Positions 35,722-46,574 of a stretch of DNA of 64,000 bases are shown piece after piece. The stretch lies in contig JAACZU010000006.1 of NCBI GenBank assembly GCA_009996615.1, forward strand, positions 124,001 to 188,000, read 5' to 3'. Positions within the stretch are counted from its first letter, which is position 1. Each line of letters opens with the position of its first letter. This DNA is from Rhodanobacteraceae bacterium. Lineage in GTDB: Bacteria; Pseudomonadota; Gammaproteobacteria; Xanthomonadales; Rhodanobacteraceae. Under the pieces are notes generated by a model. It saw only the letters and a program-made list of their open reading frames with translations. It did no database searches and was not told the origin of the DNA. The position numbers and the translations under genes were made by a program.

Positions 35722-35751
35722 CCGGCGTGCCGCACTGCGCGGACACGCCGG
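35722..35751 (+). terminator. Hairpin after the beta-helix gene
   Basis: CCGGCGTG (35722-35729) pairs with CACGCCGG (35744-35751). No U-tract follows, so it is only a candidate terminator. Confidence 0.35.
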
Positions 35752-35815
35752 ATCGATCGGCGTCAGGCCGTGGTGCCTCGTGGAGGGCGGGCAGCAGGAC
35801 TCGCGGCGCTTCCGC

Positions 35816-35845
35816 TTGCCTACGCGGCGATCCGAAAGATATAAT
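35816..35845 (+). promoter_or_regulatory. Predicted rpmE2 promoter
   Basis: TTGCCT (35816-35821), 18-bp spacer, consensus TATAAT (35840-35845), 40 bases before the start codon. One of the best sigma-70 matches in the window. Confidence 0.7.
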
Positions 35846-35885
35846 GCCGCTCTTTTATCGCCGCCGCCCTGTCGCGGAGTAGCCC

Positions 35886-36128
35886 ATGAAAGCCGACATC
35901 CATCCGAACTACAAGCCCGTCGTGTTCCAGGACATCTCCAGCGACTTCGTCTTCCTGACGCGCTCGACGATGTCCAGCAAGGAAACGATCAAGTGGGAGG
36001 ACGGCCAGGAGTATCCGCTGATCAAGGTGGAAATCTCCAGCCACTCGCACCCGTTCTTCACCGGCAAGCAGAAGATCGTCGATACCGCCGGTCGCGTCGA
36101 CAAGTTCCGTCGTCGCTACGCCAAGTAA
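35886..36128 (+). CDS. rpmE2: 50S ribosomal protein L31 type B
   Basis: 80 residues: [20 protein letters not shown], then [20 protein letters not shown] and [12 protein letters not shown]. It lacks the zinc-binding CxxC pair of type A L31, so it is the zinc-independent form. In E. coli such a paralogue is Zur-controlled; here a consensus -10 and no evident Zur site suggest constitutive expression, fitting a primary L31. A rho-independent terminator follows. Confidence 0.96.
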   Translation: MKADIHPNYKPVVFQDISSDFVFLTRSTMSSKETIKWEDGQEYPLIKVEISSHSHPFFTGKQKIVDTAGRVDKFRRRYAK

Positions 36129-36143
36129 GGTCGGGATGACCTT

Positions 36144-36182
36144 GTCCCGGCCGGTGCACGGCAGCCGGGACCCTGCTTTTTG
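36144..36182 (+). terminator. Rho-independent terminator of rpmE2
   Basis: GTCCCGGC (36144-36151) pairs with GCCGGGAC (36164-36171) and is followed by CCTGCTTTTTT. Confidence 0.8.
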
Positions 36183-36242
36183 AGCGGCCCCTGCTCGGGA
36201 TCCGGCGTGTGCCGGCCTGGGGCGGGAACCGCTGATCCTCAC

Positions 36243-36272
36243 AACGCCGGCCTCGTGCCGGCGTTCGTGTTT
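36243..36272 (+). terminator. Second terminator-like hairpin after rpmE2
   Basis: AACGCCGGC-CTCGT-GCCGGCGTT, a perfect 9-bp stem, followed by CGTGTTT. Confidence 0.6.
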
Positions 36273-36453
36273 GCGCGCGTCGGGCGCGCACAACGCAGCG
36301 CAGGAGGGATCCGCGCGAGGCGTGTTCCCGTACTGGTCCGTGCAATAATGATGTGTTGACCGCGGCGTATCCTGAGCGGTCACACCGTATCCCCGCCCGC
36401 CGCCTCGTGCCTTCCCCCGCGCATTGCGGCGACCCGCAGCAAGGAGTTTCGCC

Positions 36454-37743
36454 GTGTCCGACAAAACCGTTCAGCTCATCGACCCTTCGAACAAGTCCGC
36501 CACGTTTCCGATCGTGACGGGCACGCTTGGCGATCCGGCGATCGATATCGGCAAGCTCAACAAGGAAACCGGCTACTTCACGTTCGACCCGGGTTTCATG
36601 GCGACCGCGTCGACGCGCAGCGCGGTCACCTTCATCGACGGCGACGCCGGCGTGCTGCTGTACCGTGGCTACCCGATCGACCAGCTGGCCAAGCATTCCA
36701 GCTTCCTCGAGGTGGCCTACCTGCTGATCAACGGCGAGCTGCCGAACGGCGCGCAGTTTGCCGCGTTCGAGCACGAGGTCACGCATCACACGATGATGCA
36801 CGAGTCGCTGAAGAACTTCCTCAACGGCTTCCACCATGACGCGCATCCGATGGCGATGCTGTGCGCCTCGGTCGCCTCGCTGTCGGCGTTCTACCACGAC
36901 ACGCTCGACCTCTCCGATCCGGAGCAGCGCCGTTTCGCCGCGATCCGCCTGCTGGCCAAGATGCCGACCATCGCCGCCGCCGCGTACCGCTACTCGATCG
37001 GCTGGCCGATCCGCTATCCGCGCAACAACCTCGACTACGTCACGCGCTTCCTGCACATGATGTTCGAGGTGCCGAGCGAGCCGCTCGAGCTGAACCCGGT
37101 CGCGGCCAAGGCGCTCGACCTGCTGTTCATCCTGCACGCCGACCACGAGCAGAACGCGTCGACCTCGACCGTGCGCCTGGTCGGTTCGACCGGCGCGAAT
37201 CCGTATGCCTGCGTCGCCGCCGGCATCGCCGCGCTGTGGGGCCCTGCGCATGGCGGCGCCAACGAGGCGGTGCTGAAGATGCTGGCCGAGATCGGCGACG
37301 CGAAGAACGTCGGCGCCGCGGTCGCCAAGGCCAAGGACAAGAACTCCGGCTTCCGCCTGATGGGCTTCGGCCACCGCGTGTACAAGAACTTCGATCCGCG
37401 CGCGACGATCATCCGCGAGATGTGCCACAAGGTGCTCAAGGACCTCAACGTCAGCGATCCGCTGCTGGACGTGGCGATGGAGCTGGAGGAGGCCGCGCTG
37501 AAGGATTCCTACTTCGTCGAGCGCAAGCTGTACCCGAACGTCGACTTCTACTCGGGCATCATCTACAAGGCGCTGAAGATCCCGACCGAGATGTTCACGG
37601 TGATGTTCGCGATCGCGCGCACCGCCGGCTGGGTCGCGCATTGGCTCGAGCAGCACAACGATCCGGAGACCAAGATCGGCCGTCCTCGCCAGGTCTATAC
37701 CGGTGCGGAAAAGCGCGACTACGTCGAGTTCGGCAAGCGCTGA
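36454..37743 (+). CDS. gltA: Citrate synthase (type II)
   Basis: 429 residues from a GTG placed 7 bases after AAGGAG. Active-site regions: [34 protein letters not shown] and [13 protein letters not shown]. It condenses acetyl-CoA and oxaloacetate at the entry of the TCA cycle. The length matches the hexameric gram-negative form, which is usually NADH-inhibited. It is a monocistronic-looking gene. Confidence 0.97.
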   Translation: MSDKTVQLIDPSNKSATFPIVTGTLGDPAIDIGKLNKETGYFTFDPGFMATASTRSAVTFIDGDAGVLLYRGYPIDQLAKHSSFLEVAYLLINGELPNGAQFAAFEHEVTHHTMMHESLKNFLNGFHHDAHPMAMLCASVASLSAFYHDTLDLSDPEQRRFAAIRLLAKMPTIAAAAYRYSIGWPIRYPRNNLDYVTRFLHMMFEVPSEPLELNPVAAKALDLLFILHADHEQNASTSTVRLVGSTGANPYACVAAGIAALWGPAHGGANEAVLKMLAEIGDAKNVGAAVAKAKDKNSGFRLMGFGHRVYKNFDPRATIIREMCHKVLKDLNVSDPLLDVAMELEEAALKDSYFVERKLYPNVDFYSGIIYKALKIPTEMFTVMFAIARTAGWVAHWLEQHNDPETKIGRPRQVYTGAEKRDYVEFGKR

Positions 37744-37749
37744 GGAGCC

Positions 37750-37777
37750 GGGATTCGGGAATGGGGATTCGGGAATG
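37750..37777. repeat. Two direct 14-bp repeats (four heptamers) after gltA
   Basis: GGGATTCGGGAATG occurs twice in tandem six bases after the gltA stop. Total length is again 28 bases. Confidence 0.85.
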
Positions 37778-37821
37778 GTGAAGAGCCCCACAGCTCGATC
37801 CCTGGCCGGATCGAAGTTTGA

Positions 37822-37848
37822 CGGCATGCCCGGGCAACGGGCATGCCG
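37822..37848. terminator. Strong hairpin between gltA and the convergent gene
   Basis: CGGCATGCCCG-GGCAA-CGGGCATGCCG, a perfect 11-bp stem in the gap between two convergent transcripts. No long U-tract. Confidence 0.55.
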
Positions 37849-37915
37849 CGTGTAGTCAGGACAAGGCCGGAAGCACTCCCCGGTCCCTCGCGCGCCCTGA
37901 TGGGCGCGCTCGACC

Positions 37916-38524
37916 TCAGCTCTCGCTTGCGAGCAGCTCCTCCAGCGCACCCAGCGTCGCGCGCCGCATCGGCTTCTCGCTGATGCGGTCGAGCGGGGCC
38001 TGGCGCAGCAGGTCGTAGGGCAGCAGGGTCAGGTCGACCGGGGTGCCGTCGGCGCTGAATACCAGTGCCGGGACGTCGCGCGCGGTGTCGCGGTCCAGGC
38101 GCAGGCGCCGGGTCTGTTCCTCGTACGGGATGCCGTGCTCGAGCAACTGTGCGATCACCTCCTGCGGCTGGTCCGAGTACAGGTGCAGGCATACCGCCGA
38201 ATGTTCGTCGGCAGTGCCTTCGAGCACGGCGCCGACCAGGCGCGGCTCGTGCCGGGCGAAGAAGCGCATTGCTTCGCGCGCGACCTCGCGCAGGCGGCGC
38301 AGTGTGCGGGCCTGGTCGGTGGCGTGGAACAGGCGCTGATGCTCGCGCAGCGCGTCCTCGATCTCGCGGTTGCGCGGCAGGCTGGCCTCGTCGCTGATGC
38401 CGAGGCGGGCGGCCGCCTTCAGCTTGGCCTGGCGGTAATCGCGCAGGCCGCTCTCGCTGATCAGGCGCGCCGCTTCCACGGCGATGCGCCGGCGCAGCAT
38501 CTGCGTGCGCGACGGGGAGGACAT
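37916..38524 (-). CDS. Conserved hypothetical protein next to mrcA
   Basis: 202 residues, soluble, charged. It contains SGLRDYRQAKLKAAARLGIS, SLPRNREIEDALREHQRLF, FARHEPRLVGAVLEGTADEH and VDLTLLPYDLLRQAPLDR. The family is widespread in gammaproteobacteria and, as I recall, is sometimes mislabelled UDP-N-acetylmuramate-alanine ligase, for which no motif is present. The pattern of VGAVLEG followed by a late VDLTLLP hints at a degenerate nucleotidyltransferase fold, but that is a guess. It starts on the last base of the mrcA stop codon. Confidence 0.8.
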   Translation of the reverse strand: MSSPSRTQMLRRRIAVEAARLISESGLRDYRQAKLKAAARLGISDEASLPRNREIEDALREHQRLFHATDQARTLRRLREVAREAMRFFARHEPRLVGAVLEGTADEHSAVCLHLYSDQPQEVIAQLLEHGIPYEEQTRRLRLDRDTARDVPALVFSADGTPVDLTLLPYDLLRQAPLDRISEKPMRRATLGALEELLASES

Positions 38525-41001
38525 CAGAACACGTCGTAGGCTTCGCGCTGCTCGTCGTTCGCGTTGGTCGGCGGCGGCTGCGTGGCCAGGCGCGTGGCGT
38601 CCTCCGCCTTCATGACCTCGAGGATCGCTCCCGGCTCGTTGGCGGCAGCGAGCAGGCCGCTGTACGGATCGATGCGCACCTTGCTGATGCCCGGCGGCAT
38701 GTCGAACGGCTGCGGCGGGACGTCCTTCAATGCAACGCGCATGAAGTCGATCCAGATCGGCAGCGCGACCTTGGCGCCGAACTCGCCGCGGCCGAGCGAG
38801 CTGAAGTCGTCGAAGCCGACCCAGCTGGTCGCGACGAGCCTGGCGTTGAAGCCGGAGAACCATGCGTCGCGGTGGTCGTTGGTCGACCCGGTCTTGCCGG
38901 CGAGGTCGTTGCGGCCGAGCTCCATCGCGGCGCGACCGGTGCCGCGCACGATCACGTCGCGCATCAGCGAGGTGACGAGGTAGGCGGTGCGCGCATCGAG
39001 CGTGCGTGGCGCGAGGTGCGGGCGGCCCGGCGCCGGCGCGCTCGCCTGCGCGCTGCCAATCGGGTTCAGCGCCGCCACGGCTGTGCCCGCAGCGCCTGCG
39101 ACCGGATTGACCGGCTCGCCTTCGTCGAGCTCGCGCTCGGCGCAGTTTGCACAGGCGAGGGCCGGATCGGCGCGATAGACCACGTTGCCGTCGCGGTCGT
39201 CGATCTCGCTGACGAGGTAGGGGTCGATCAGGTAGCCGCCGTTGGCAAGCACCGCATAGCCACGCGCCATCGTCATCGGCGCGACCGCGGCCGTGCCGAG
39301 CGCCATCGACAGGTTCGGCGGGATCTGCTCGGGCGTGAGGCCGAAGCGCGAGATGTACTCGCGCGCATAGCGAACGCCGATCGCGTCGAGCAGGCGCACC
39401 GAGACCAGGTTGACCGACTTGACCAGTGCCTCGCGCAGGCGGATCGGACCCTGGAACGTGTCGTCGTCGTTCTTCGGCGTCCACATGCCGTCCGGGCGCG
39501 ACGGGTCGGGGAACGACACCGGCGCATCGTTCAGCACCGAGGCCGGCGTGAAGCCGTGGTCGAACGCGGCCGAATACAGGAACGGCTTGAAGCTGGAACC
39601 GGGCTGGCGCGCACTCTGCGTGGCGCGGTTGAACTTGCTGCGCAGGAAGCTGTAGCCGCCGACCATGCTGCGCACTGCGCCGTCTTCCGGGTCGAGTGCG
39701 ACCAGCGCCGCCTCGGCGGCCGGGATCTGTGCCAGCTTCCAGGCGCCGTCCTCGTCGCGCGCCAGGCGCACGATGTCGCCGCGCTTGAGCACCTCGGACA
39801 CGTCCTTGGGCGCCGCGCCGCGGCGGTTCTCGTCGAGCAGCTTGCGCGCCCAGCTGATCGCGTCGAGGTCCAGCGTGACGTCGCGGCCGTCGGCCAGATG
39901 CAGGTTCGCGGACTGCTTGTCGCTGTGGGTGACCAGTGCCGGCAGCAGGCCGGCGATCGGGCGGTAGTCGGCCAGCGCCTCGCTCCACTCGCTTGCGCCG
40001 GCGTTGGCAGCGAGGTCGACGTGCGCCTCGGCGCCGCGCCAGCCGTGGCGACGGTCGTAGGCGGTCAGGCTGGCGCGCACGGCGCGGTTCGCGGCCGCCT
40101 GCTGGGTCGCGTCGAGCGTCGTCTTGACCACGTAGCCGTCGGTCAGCGCGTTGTTGCCGAGCCGCTCGATCGCCTCCTGGCGCACCAGTTCGGCGAAATA
40201 GGGCGCATCCACCTCCACCGGCGCCTCGTGCGGGCTCGCCTGGTCGGGCGCCTGCATGGCCTCGTCGTAGTCGGCCTTGCCGATGAAGCGGTTTTCGAGC
40301 ATGCGGCCGAGCACGTAGGCGCGGCGTTCGAGCGCGCGCTGCGGCCGGCTCAGCGGGTTGCCGGTCGAGGGGAACTTCGGGATCGATGCCAGCATCGCGC
40401 ACTCGGCCAGCGTGAGCTGGTCGAGCGTCTTGCCGTAGTAGAACTCGGCCGCGGCGGCGATGCCGTAGGAGCGGTGGCCGAAGAACGCCTTGTTGAGGTA
40501 GAGGCCGAGGATCTCGTCCTTGCTCAGCGCGCTCTCGATGCGGAAGGCGAGGAAGATCTCCGACAGCTTGCGCGTGTAGCTGACTTCCGGGCTCAGGAAG
40601 AACATGCGCGCGACCTGCTGCGTGATCGTGCTGCCGCCGGCGACGTGCTTGCTGCCGGTGGTCGCGGTCAGCCACACCGCGCGCGCGATGCCGGTCGGGT
40701 CGATGCCGCGATGCTGGTAGAAGTCGGCGTCCTCGGCGGCGAGGAAGGCCTGCTTCAGGCGCTCGGGCACGTCCTCGATGCGCACCGGCGTGCGCTTGGT
40801 CTCGCCGAACGTGGCAATCAATTTGTCGTCGGCGGACTTGATCCTGAGCGGTACCTGCAGGCGCACGTCCTTGAGCGTCTCGACCGAGGGCAGGCGGGGC
40901 GCGATCAGCCAGTAGGCGGTGCCAAGCGAGAGTCCGCCGAGCACGATGCCGGCCAGCGCCAGGTACAGCGCATAGCGCAGCAGGCGGAGAAGTAGAGTCA
41001 T
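38524..41001 (-). CDS. mrcA: Penicillin-binding protein 1A
   Basis: 825 residues, bifunctional class A PBP. N-terminal membrane anchor (ALYLALAGIVLGGLSLGTAY). GT51 glycosyltransferase with catalytic Glu in LAAEDADFYQHRGID (E90), then GGSTITQQVAR and RKLSEIFLA. Transpeptidase motifs: SxxK in RQPGSSFKPF, SxN in KSVNLV and KTG in AGKTGSTND. It polymerises and cross-links peptidoglycan. It is divergent from pilM, as in many gammaproteobacteria. On the minus strand a TATACT hexamer (41051-41056) is a likely -10. Confidence 0.96.
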   Translation of the reverse strand: MTLLLRLLRYALYLALAGIVLGGLSLGTAYWLIAPRLPSVETLKDVRLQVPLRIKSADDKLIATFGETKRTPVRIEDVPERLKQAFLAAEDADFYQHRGIDPTGIARAVWLTATTGSKHVAGGSTITQQVARMFFLSPEVSYTRKLSEIFLAFRIESALSKDEILGLYLNKAFFGHRSYGIAAAAEFYYGKTLDQLTLAECAMLASIPKFPSTGNPLSRPQRALERRAYVLGRMLENRFIGKADYDEAMQAPDQASPHEAPVEVDAPYFAELVRQEAIERLGNNALTDGYVVKTTLDATQQAAANRAVRASLTAYDRRHGWRGAEAHVDLAANAGASEWSEALADYRPIAGLLPALVTHSDKQSANLHLADGRDVTLDLDAISWARKLLDENRRGAAPKDVSEVLKRGDIVRLARDEDGAWKLAQIPAAEAALVALDPEDGAVRSMVGGYSFLRSKFNRATQSARQPGSSFKPFLYSAAFDHGFTPASVLNDAPVSFPDPSRPDGMWTPKNDDDTFQGPIRLREALVKSVNLVSVRLLDAIGVRYAREYISRFGLTPEQIPPNLSMALGTAAVAPMTMARGYAVLANGGYLIDPYLVSEIDDRDGNVVYRADPALACANCAERELDEGEPVNPVAGAAGTAVAALNPIGSAQASAPAPGRPHLAPRTLDARTAYLVTSLMRDVIVRGTGRAAMELGRNDLAGKTGSTNDHRDAWFSGFNARLVATSWVGFDDFSSLGRGEFGAKVALPIWIDFMRVALKDVPPQPFDMPPGISKVRIDPYSGLLAAANEPGAILEVMKAEDATRLATQPPPTNANDEQREAYDVF

Positions 41002-41105
41002 GCGGCGGGACTTGTGATGCCAGTCAAGGTAAGCGCGATACGTCTGGACGAGTATAGACCCATGGGGTTGTCCGCGACAGGCGCCGAGCGGCGCCGGGGA
41101 CCATC

Positions 41106-41177
41106 GATTAACGGCAAGTCATTGTGAGGGCGCACTTTTTCGGTGCCGCGTGGGCTGCTGTTGTAAATCCGTTAATC
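41106..41177. promoter_or_regulatory. Separated inverted repeat in the mrcA/pilM regulatory region
   Basis: GATTAACGG (41106-41114) and CCGTTAATC (41169-41177) are exact complements. The second lies inside the predicted pilM promoter spacer, the first toward mrcA. The spacing could suit a looped regulator site. Confidence 0.45.
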
Positions 41178-41189
41178 ATCGTATTTAAT
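41161..41189 (+). promoter_or_regulatory. Predicted pilM operon promoter
   Basis: TTGTAA (41161-41166), 17-bp spacer, TTTAAT (41184-41189), about 50 bases before the pilM start, in an unusually AT-rich patch. Confidence 0.55.
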
Positions 41190-41214
41190 GTAAACGCGCA
41201 TGTTTCGCTCGTAA

Positions 41215-42296
<1,082 letters not shown>

Positions 42297-42297
<1 letters not shown>

Positions 42298-43010
42298 TGG
42301 CCCGCATCAATCTCCTGCCTTGGCGCGCGGAGCGCCGCAAGCAGCGTCAGCGCGAGTTTTTCATGATGCTGGCGGCTACCGCGGGCGCGGCCTGCGTCGT
42401 GGTGATCGTCGCCATCGCCTGGATGGGACACCTCATCGACGAGCAGAGCGCCCGCAATACCTACCTGCAGCAAGAGATCAAGGCCCTCGACGCCAAGATC
42501 GAGGAGATCAAGGAACTCGACAAGACGCGCTCGGCCCTGCTCACCCGCAAGGAAATCATCGAGCAGTTGCAGTCGAACCGCTCGCAGATGGTGCACCTGT
42601 TCGACGAGATGGTGAAGACGATTCCCGACGGCGCACGCCTGTCCTCGATGAAGCAGGCCGGCGACCGGCTGACGCTCGAGGGCGTGGCGGAGTCCAACTC
42701 GCGCGTTGCGACTTACATGCGGAACATCGAGGCGTCTCCCTGGATGGGGCACGCCGACCTGGGCAAGATCGAGAACAAGGCAGGCACCAACGGCGTTGAC
42801 AAGAAGATGCCGCAGGTGTTCTCGCTCGACGTGAAGCTGCGCAAGCCGGAAGAGGCGCAGGGCGCAGAGGCGGCCGATGAGGTCGCGGACACGGCGAAGC
42901 CGTCCGCCGCCGCCCGAGCCTCCAACGAGGTCGGCGGAGCTGCCGCGCCGGCCGCACCGGCCGCGGCTGCCACTCCTGCCACGACTCCGGCCACGGGGGA
43001 GAAGAAATGA
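42297..43010 (+). CDS. pilN: Type IV pilus assembly protein PilN
   Basis: 237 residues. The N-terminal MARINLLPWRAERRKQRQRE is the PilM-binding INLLP peptide, followed by one membrane helix and a coiled coil (about 50-90). The C-terminal tail is unusually Ala/Pro-rich (PAAPAAAATPATTPATGE). It starts on the last base of the pilM stop and overlaps pilO by four bases. Confidence 0.94.
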
Positions 43011-43681
43011 GCTTCCTCGACGACCTGCGCAATCTCGACCAGAACAACATCGGCGGCTGGCCGAAGTCGGTCAAGACGTTCTTCGCCGCGCTGCTGGCGA
43101 TTTTGATCCTGCTGTTCGGCTGGTACCTCTACATCAGCGACCAGCAGGATGAACTCGAGCGCGTGCGCCAGAAGGAAACGGCGTTGCGCAAGGAGTTTTC
43201 CGACAAGCAGGCCAAGGCCGTCAATCTCGAGGCCTATCGCAAGCAGCTCGAGGACATGAAGGAGATGCTGCAGACGATGCTGCGGCAGCTGCCGAGCAGG
43301 ACCGAGATGCCGGATCTGCTCAACGACATCACGCAGGCTGCGCTGGGCGCCGGCCTCGAGACGCAGCTGTTCCAGCCCGGCGCCGAGGCGATGAAGGAGT
43401 TCTACGCGGAAAAGCCGATCCAGCTGCGCATGCTTGGCACCTATCATCAGTTCGGCACGTTCATCAGCAACGTGGCGTCGTTGCCACGTGTGGTCATCCT
43501 GACCATGCATGACGTCTCGCTGAAGCCGGTCGGCGCGGCGGGCGGCCAGAAGGCGGGCGGACAGCTGATGCTGGAGGGCACGGTCAAGACCTATCGTTAT
43601 CTCGACGACGCGGAGACCGCCGCCGCGCAGCCCGCTGCCACCGCCAAGCCCGGCGCGAAACCTGCGGCGCGGGGGAAATGA
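43007..43681 (+). CDS. pilO: Type IV pilus assembly protein PilO
   Basis: 224 residues. A membrane helix (FFAALLAILILLFGWYLYI) is followed by a coiled coil and the PilO core (LPSRTEMPDLLNDITQAALG, LRMLGTYHQFGTFISNVASL). An Ala/Pro-rich tail follows. It pairs with PilN in the alignment complex. Confidence 0.94.
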   Translation: MSFLDDLRNLDQNNIGGWPKSVKTFFAALLAILILLFGWYLYISDQQDELERVRQKETALRKEFSDKQAKAVNLEAYRKQLEDMKEMLQTMLRQLPSRTEMPDLLNDITQAALGAGLETQLFQPGAEAMKEFYAEKPIQLRMLGTYHQFGTFISNVASLPRVVILTMHDVSLKPVGAAGGQKAGGQLMLEGTVKTYRYLDDAETAAAQPAATAKPGAKPAARGK

Positions 43682-43682
43682 C

Positions 43683-44210
43683 ATGACGTCCCATCTCACG
43701 TTCGCGCTGCGCTTCCTCGCGCTGTGCACCCCACTGGTCCTCGCGGGCTGCACGTCGGGCGACGACCTGCGGCAGTGGGTTGCCCAGGAGAAGGCCAGGA
43801 AGGGCACGCCCTTGCAGCCGCTGCCGGTGGTCAAGACCTTCGAGACCTTTCTCTACAAGGACCAGGACCAGCGCGACCCGTTCGGGTTGAGCCTGGCCGA
43901 GCAGGAAGAGGTTGAAGCCAGCGGACCGCGCCCGGACCAGAACCGGCCGCGCGAACCGCTCGAAGCGTTCCCGCTCGATGGCCTGAAGATGTCCGGCACG
44001 CTCGGCATGGCGAAAGCCATCGAGGGCCTCGTCCGCGACCCCGACGGCGTCGTGCATCGCGTCCACATTGGCAACTATCTGGGCCAGAACTACGGACGCA
44101 TCACCGCGATCGGCGAGGACCGCATCGATCTGGTCGAGCTCGTGCCCAACGGCGCCGGCGGCTGGATGGAACGGCAAGCCACGATCGCGCTGGGCGAGAC
44201 CAAGCAATGA
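43683..44210 (+). CDS. pilP: Type IV pilus lipoprotein PilP
   Basis: 175 residues. Lipobox LVLAG-C, then a flexible stretch and the beta domain (FPLDGLKMSGTLGMAKAIEG, HRVHIGNYLGQNYGRITAI). It links PilNO to the secretin PilQ. Overlaps pilQ by four bases. Confidence 0.94.
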   Translation: MTSHLTFALRFLALCTPLVLAGCTSGDDLRQWVAQEKARKGTPLQPLPVVKTFETFLYKDQDQRDPFGLSLAEQEEVEASGPRPDQNRPREPLEAFPLDGLKMSGTLGMAKAIEGLVRDPDGVVHRVHIGNYLGQNYGRITAIGEDRIDLVELVPNGAGGWMERQATIALGETKQ

Positions 44211-46495
44211 CCGCCTCATTGGGGACACACCACATGACCACGACATGCGCTGCAACGACGACGATGCCTGGGTCCGCCCCGAAGGCGGCACGATCCTGGC
44301 TGATCCGGTCGCTTGCGCTGCTGGGCCTCATGCTCGGCACCGGCGCGCACGCCGAGAACGTGCTCGAAGACCTTGCCTACACGGCGCTGCCCGGCGGCAA
44401 GGTCGAAGTGACGATGAAGTTCGCCAAGCCGGTGGCGGCGCCGCAGGTGTTCGCGACCGAGACGCCGCCGAGCATCGCGCTCGACTTTGCCGACACGCGC
44501 AACGGCCTCGGCAAGCGACGCATCGACATTGGTGCAGGCGCCACCTCTGGCGCGGCCGCGATCGAGGCGGCTGGGCGCACGCGCGTCGTGGTCGACCTGT
44601 TCCGCGTGGCGAGTTATGACGCGCGCACCAACGGTAACACCGTGGTGCTCAGCGTCAACAATGGCCTGGCCGGTACCTCCGGTGTTGCCAGCGGCGTCGG
44701 TCGCACCGACCCGACCAAGGCCACCGCCGCCGCCCAGGCGGTCGAGGTGGCCAACGTCGACTTCCGGCGCGGCAAGGGCGGCGAGGGTCGCGTCGTCGTG
44801 TCGTTCAGCGGTCCCGGTGCCGCCGCCAACCTCAAGCGGGAGGGCAACAGCATCATCCTCGACCTGCTCAACGTGAGGTTGCCGCCGAGCCAGGCAAGGC
44901 ATCTGGACGTGCTCGATTTCGCCACGCCGGTGCAGTCCATCGACACGCGTGCGCGCGGCGCGGGCGTGCGCATGGAGATCGTGGCCAAGCCGCCGTTCGA
45001 GCAGCTCGCCTACCAAAGCGGCAATGAATACGTCGTCGAGGTTGCCCCGAAGAAGGACGAGCAGAAGCAGCGCGGCAAGAATGCGGAACCGGAATACTCC
45101 GGCAGCCGCGTCACGTTCAACTTCCAAGACATCCCGACGCGCTCGGTGCTGCAGCTGATCGCCGACGTGTCCGACCTCAACATCGTCGTCGCCGACAGCG
45201 TGCAGGGCAACGTCACGCTGCGCCTGATCAACGTGCCGTGGGACCAGGCGCTCGACATCGTGCTGCAGGCCAAGGGCCTGGACAAGCGCAAGCGCGGCAA
45301 CGTCATCTGGGTCGCGCCGCAGAAGGAGATCGCCGAGCGCGAGCAGGCGCTCGCCGATGCGCGCATCAAGATGGAAGACACCGAGGCGCTGATCACCGAC
45401 TACATCCCGATCAGCTACGGCAAGGCCAAGGACATCGCCGGCCTGCTGACCAAGGACACGCAGACCAACACGGCCGGTGGTGGCCAGCAGCAAGGCGGGC
45501 AGCTCCAGCGCGGCTTCCTCTCGTCACGTGGCAGCGTCAGCTTCGACGACCGCACCAACACGCTGCTGGTCAGCGACATCCCGTCGAAGATCCAGGAGAT
45601 CCGCCAGCTCATCGCCGTGCTCGATCGCCCGGTGCAGCAGGTGCTGATCGAGTCGCGCATCGTGATCGCGACGGACAGCTTCGCGCGCGAGCTCGGCGTG
45701 AAGTTCGGCGTCAGCGGTGGCTACCAGGATGGTAACGGCAACGTCATCAGCACTGCCGGCAACGCGACCGCGACGGACGCGATGAGCAACGTCGTGCTGA
45801 ACAACCGCCTCAACGGCCCGAGCCGCGGCATGCCCAACACCGCGCCGGGTCGCATCCCGGGCGGCATTGCCACGCCGTCCCTGGGCGATCGCCTCAACGT
45901 CAACATGCCGGCGACGAATCCCGCCGGACGTTTCGGCCTGGCCATCCTGGGCGCTGACTACCTGCTCGACCTCGAACTTTCGGCGGCGCAGACCGAGGGC
46001 CGCGGCGAGGTGATCTCAAGTCCGCGCGTGATCACCGCGAACCAGCGCGAGGCCGACATCAAGCAGGGCCAGGAAGTCGGTTACGTGACGTTCCAGAACT
46101 CCGGCCAGGGCGGCGTCGGTACCGCGACCGTGCAGTTCAAGGAAGCCGTGCTCGAGCTCAAGGTCACGCCGACGATCACCGCCGACGATCGCGTCGTGCT
46201 GAACCTCAACGTCAAGAAGGACGCCGTGGCCGGCTTCATCGACAACCCGGGTGGCGGCCAGGTGCCGACGCTCGACAAACGCGAGATCAGCACCGAAGTG
46301 CTGGTCGACAACGGCCAGACCGTGGTGCTCGGCGGTGTCTACGAGGTGAGCAAGAACGACACGATCAAGAAGGTGCCCGTGCTCGGCGACGTGCCGGTGC
46401 TCGGCAACCTGTTCAAGAACAAGGGACGCAACGACACCAAGGCGGAGCTCCTGATCTTCGTCACGCCGCGCATCCTCAGCGAAAGCCTGAAGTGA
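44207..46495 (+). CDS. pilQ: Type IV pilus secretin PilQ
   Basis: 762 residues. After a long leader with a signal peptide (WLIRSLALLGLMLGTGAHA) there are AMIN domains, a secretin N0/N1 region (VTFNFQDIPTRSVLQLIADV) and the secretin barrel, including VLIESRIVIATDSFARELGV and the C-terminal VPVLGDVPVLGNLFKNKG and AELLIFVTPRIL. It forms the outer-membrane pilus pore. The ATG at 44207 overlaps pilP; an ATG at 44234 would shorten the leader. Confidence 0.95.
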   Translation: MTASLGTHHMTTTCAATTTMPGSAPKAARSWLIRSLALLGLMLGTGAHAENVLEDLAYTALPGGKVEVTMKFAKPVAAPQVFATETPPSIALDFADTRNGLGKRRIDIGAGATSGAAAIEAAGRTRVVVDLFRVASYDARTNGNTVVLSVNNGLAGTSGVASGVGRTDPTKATAAAQAVEVANVDFRRGKGGEGRVVVSFSGPGAAANLKREGNSIILDLLNVRLPPSQARHLDVLDFATPVQSIDTRARGAGVRMEIVAKPPFEQLAYQSGNEYVVEVAPKKDEQKQRGKNAEPEYSGSRVTFNFQDIPTRSVLQLIADVSDLNIVVADSVQGNVTLRLINVPWDQALDIVLQAKGLDKRKRGNVIWVAPQKEIAEREQALADARIKMEDTEALITDYIPISYGKAKDIAGLLTKDTQTNTAGGGQQQGGQLQRGFLSSRGSVSFDDRTNTLLVSDIPSKIQEIRQLIAVLDRPVQQVLIESRIVIATDSFARELGVKFGVSGGYQDGNGNVISTAGNATATDAMSNVVLNNRLNGPSRGMPNTAPGRIPGGIATPSLGDRLNVNMPATNPAGRFGLAILGADYLLDLELSAAQTEGRGEVISSPRVITANQREADIKQGQEVGYVTFQNSGQGGVGTATVQFKEAVLELKVTPTITADDRVVLNLNVKKDAVAGFIDNPGGGQVPTLDKREISTEVLVDNGQTVVLGGVYEVSKNDTIKKVPVLGDVPVLGNLFKNKGRNDTKAELLIFVTPRILSESLK

Positions 46496-46574
46496 GCGGG
46501 TGGTGCAGCGACATGCGATGAGGGTGCCCGCGCGCATCCGACGGTAAACGAACATGCAGGCTTGGAGGCTTTAC

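Larger units (their letters stand above)
36129..36453. other. 325-bp gap between rpmE2 and gltA
   Basis: It holds two terminator-like hairpins (36144-36182 and 36243-36272), then about 180 bases that must contain the gltA promoter. No clear -35/-10 pair could be chosen; TGCAATAATGATG around 36341-36353 is the most AT-rich candidate. No ORF is supported. Confidence 0.6.

Noticed and set aside
36341-36384. gltA promoter candidates (TGCAATAATG; TTGACC at 36356)
   Set aside because: No -35/-10 pair with acceptable spacing and both hexamers; not reported as a promoter.
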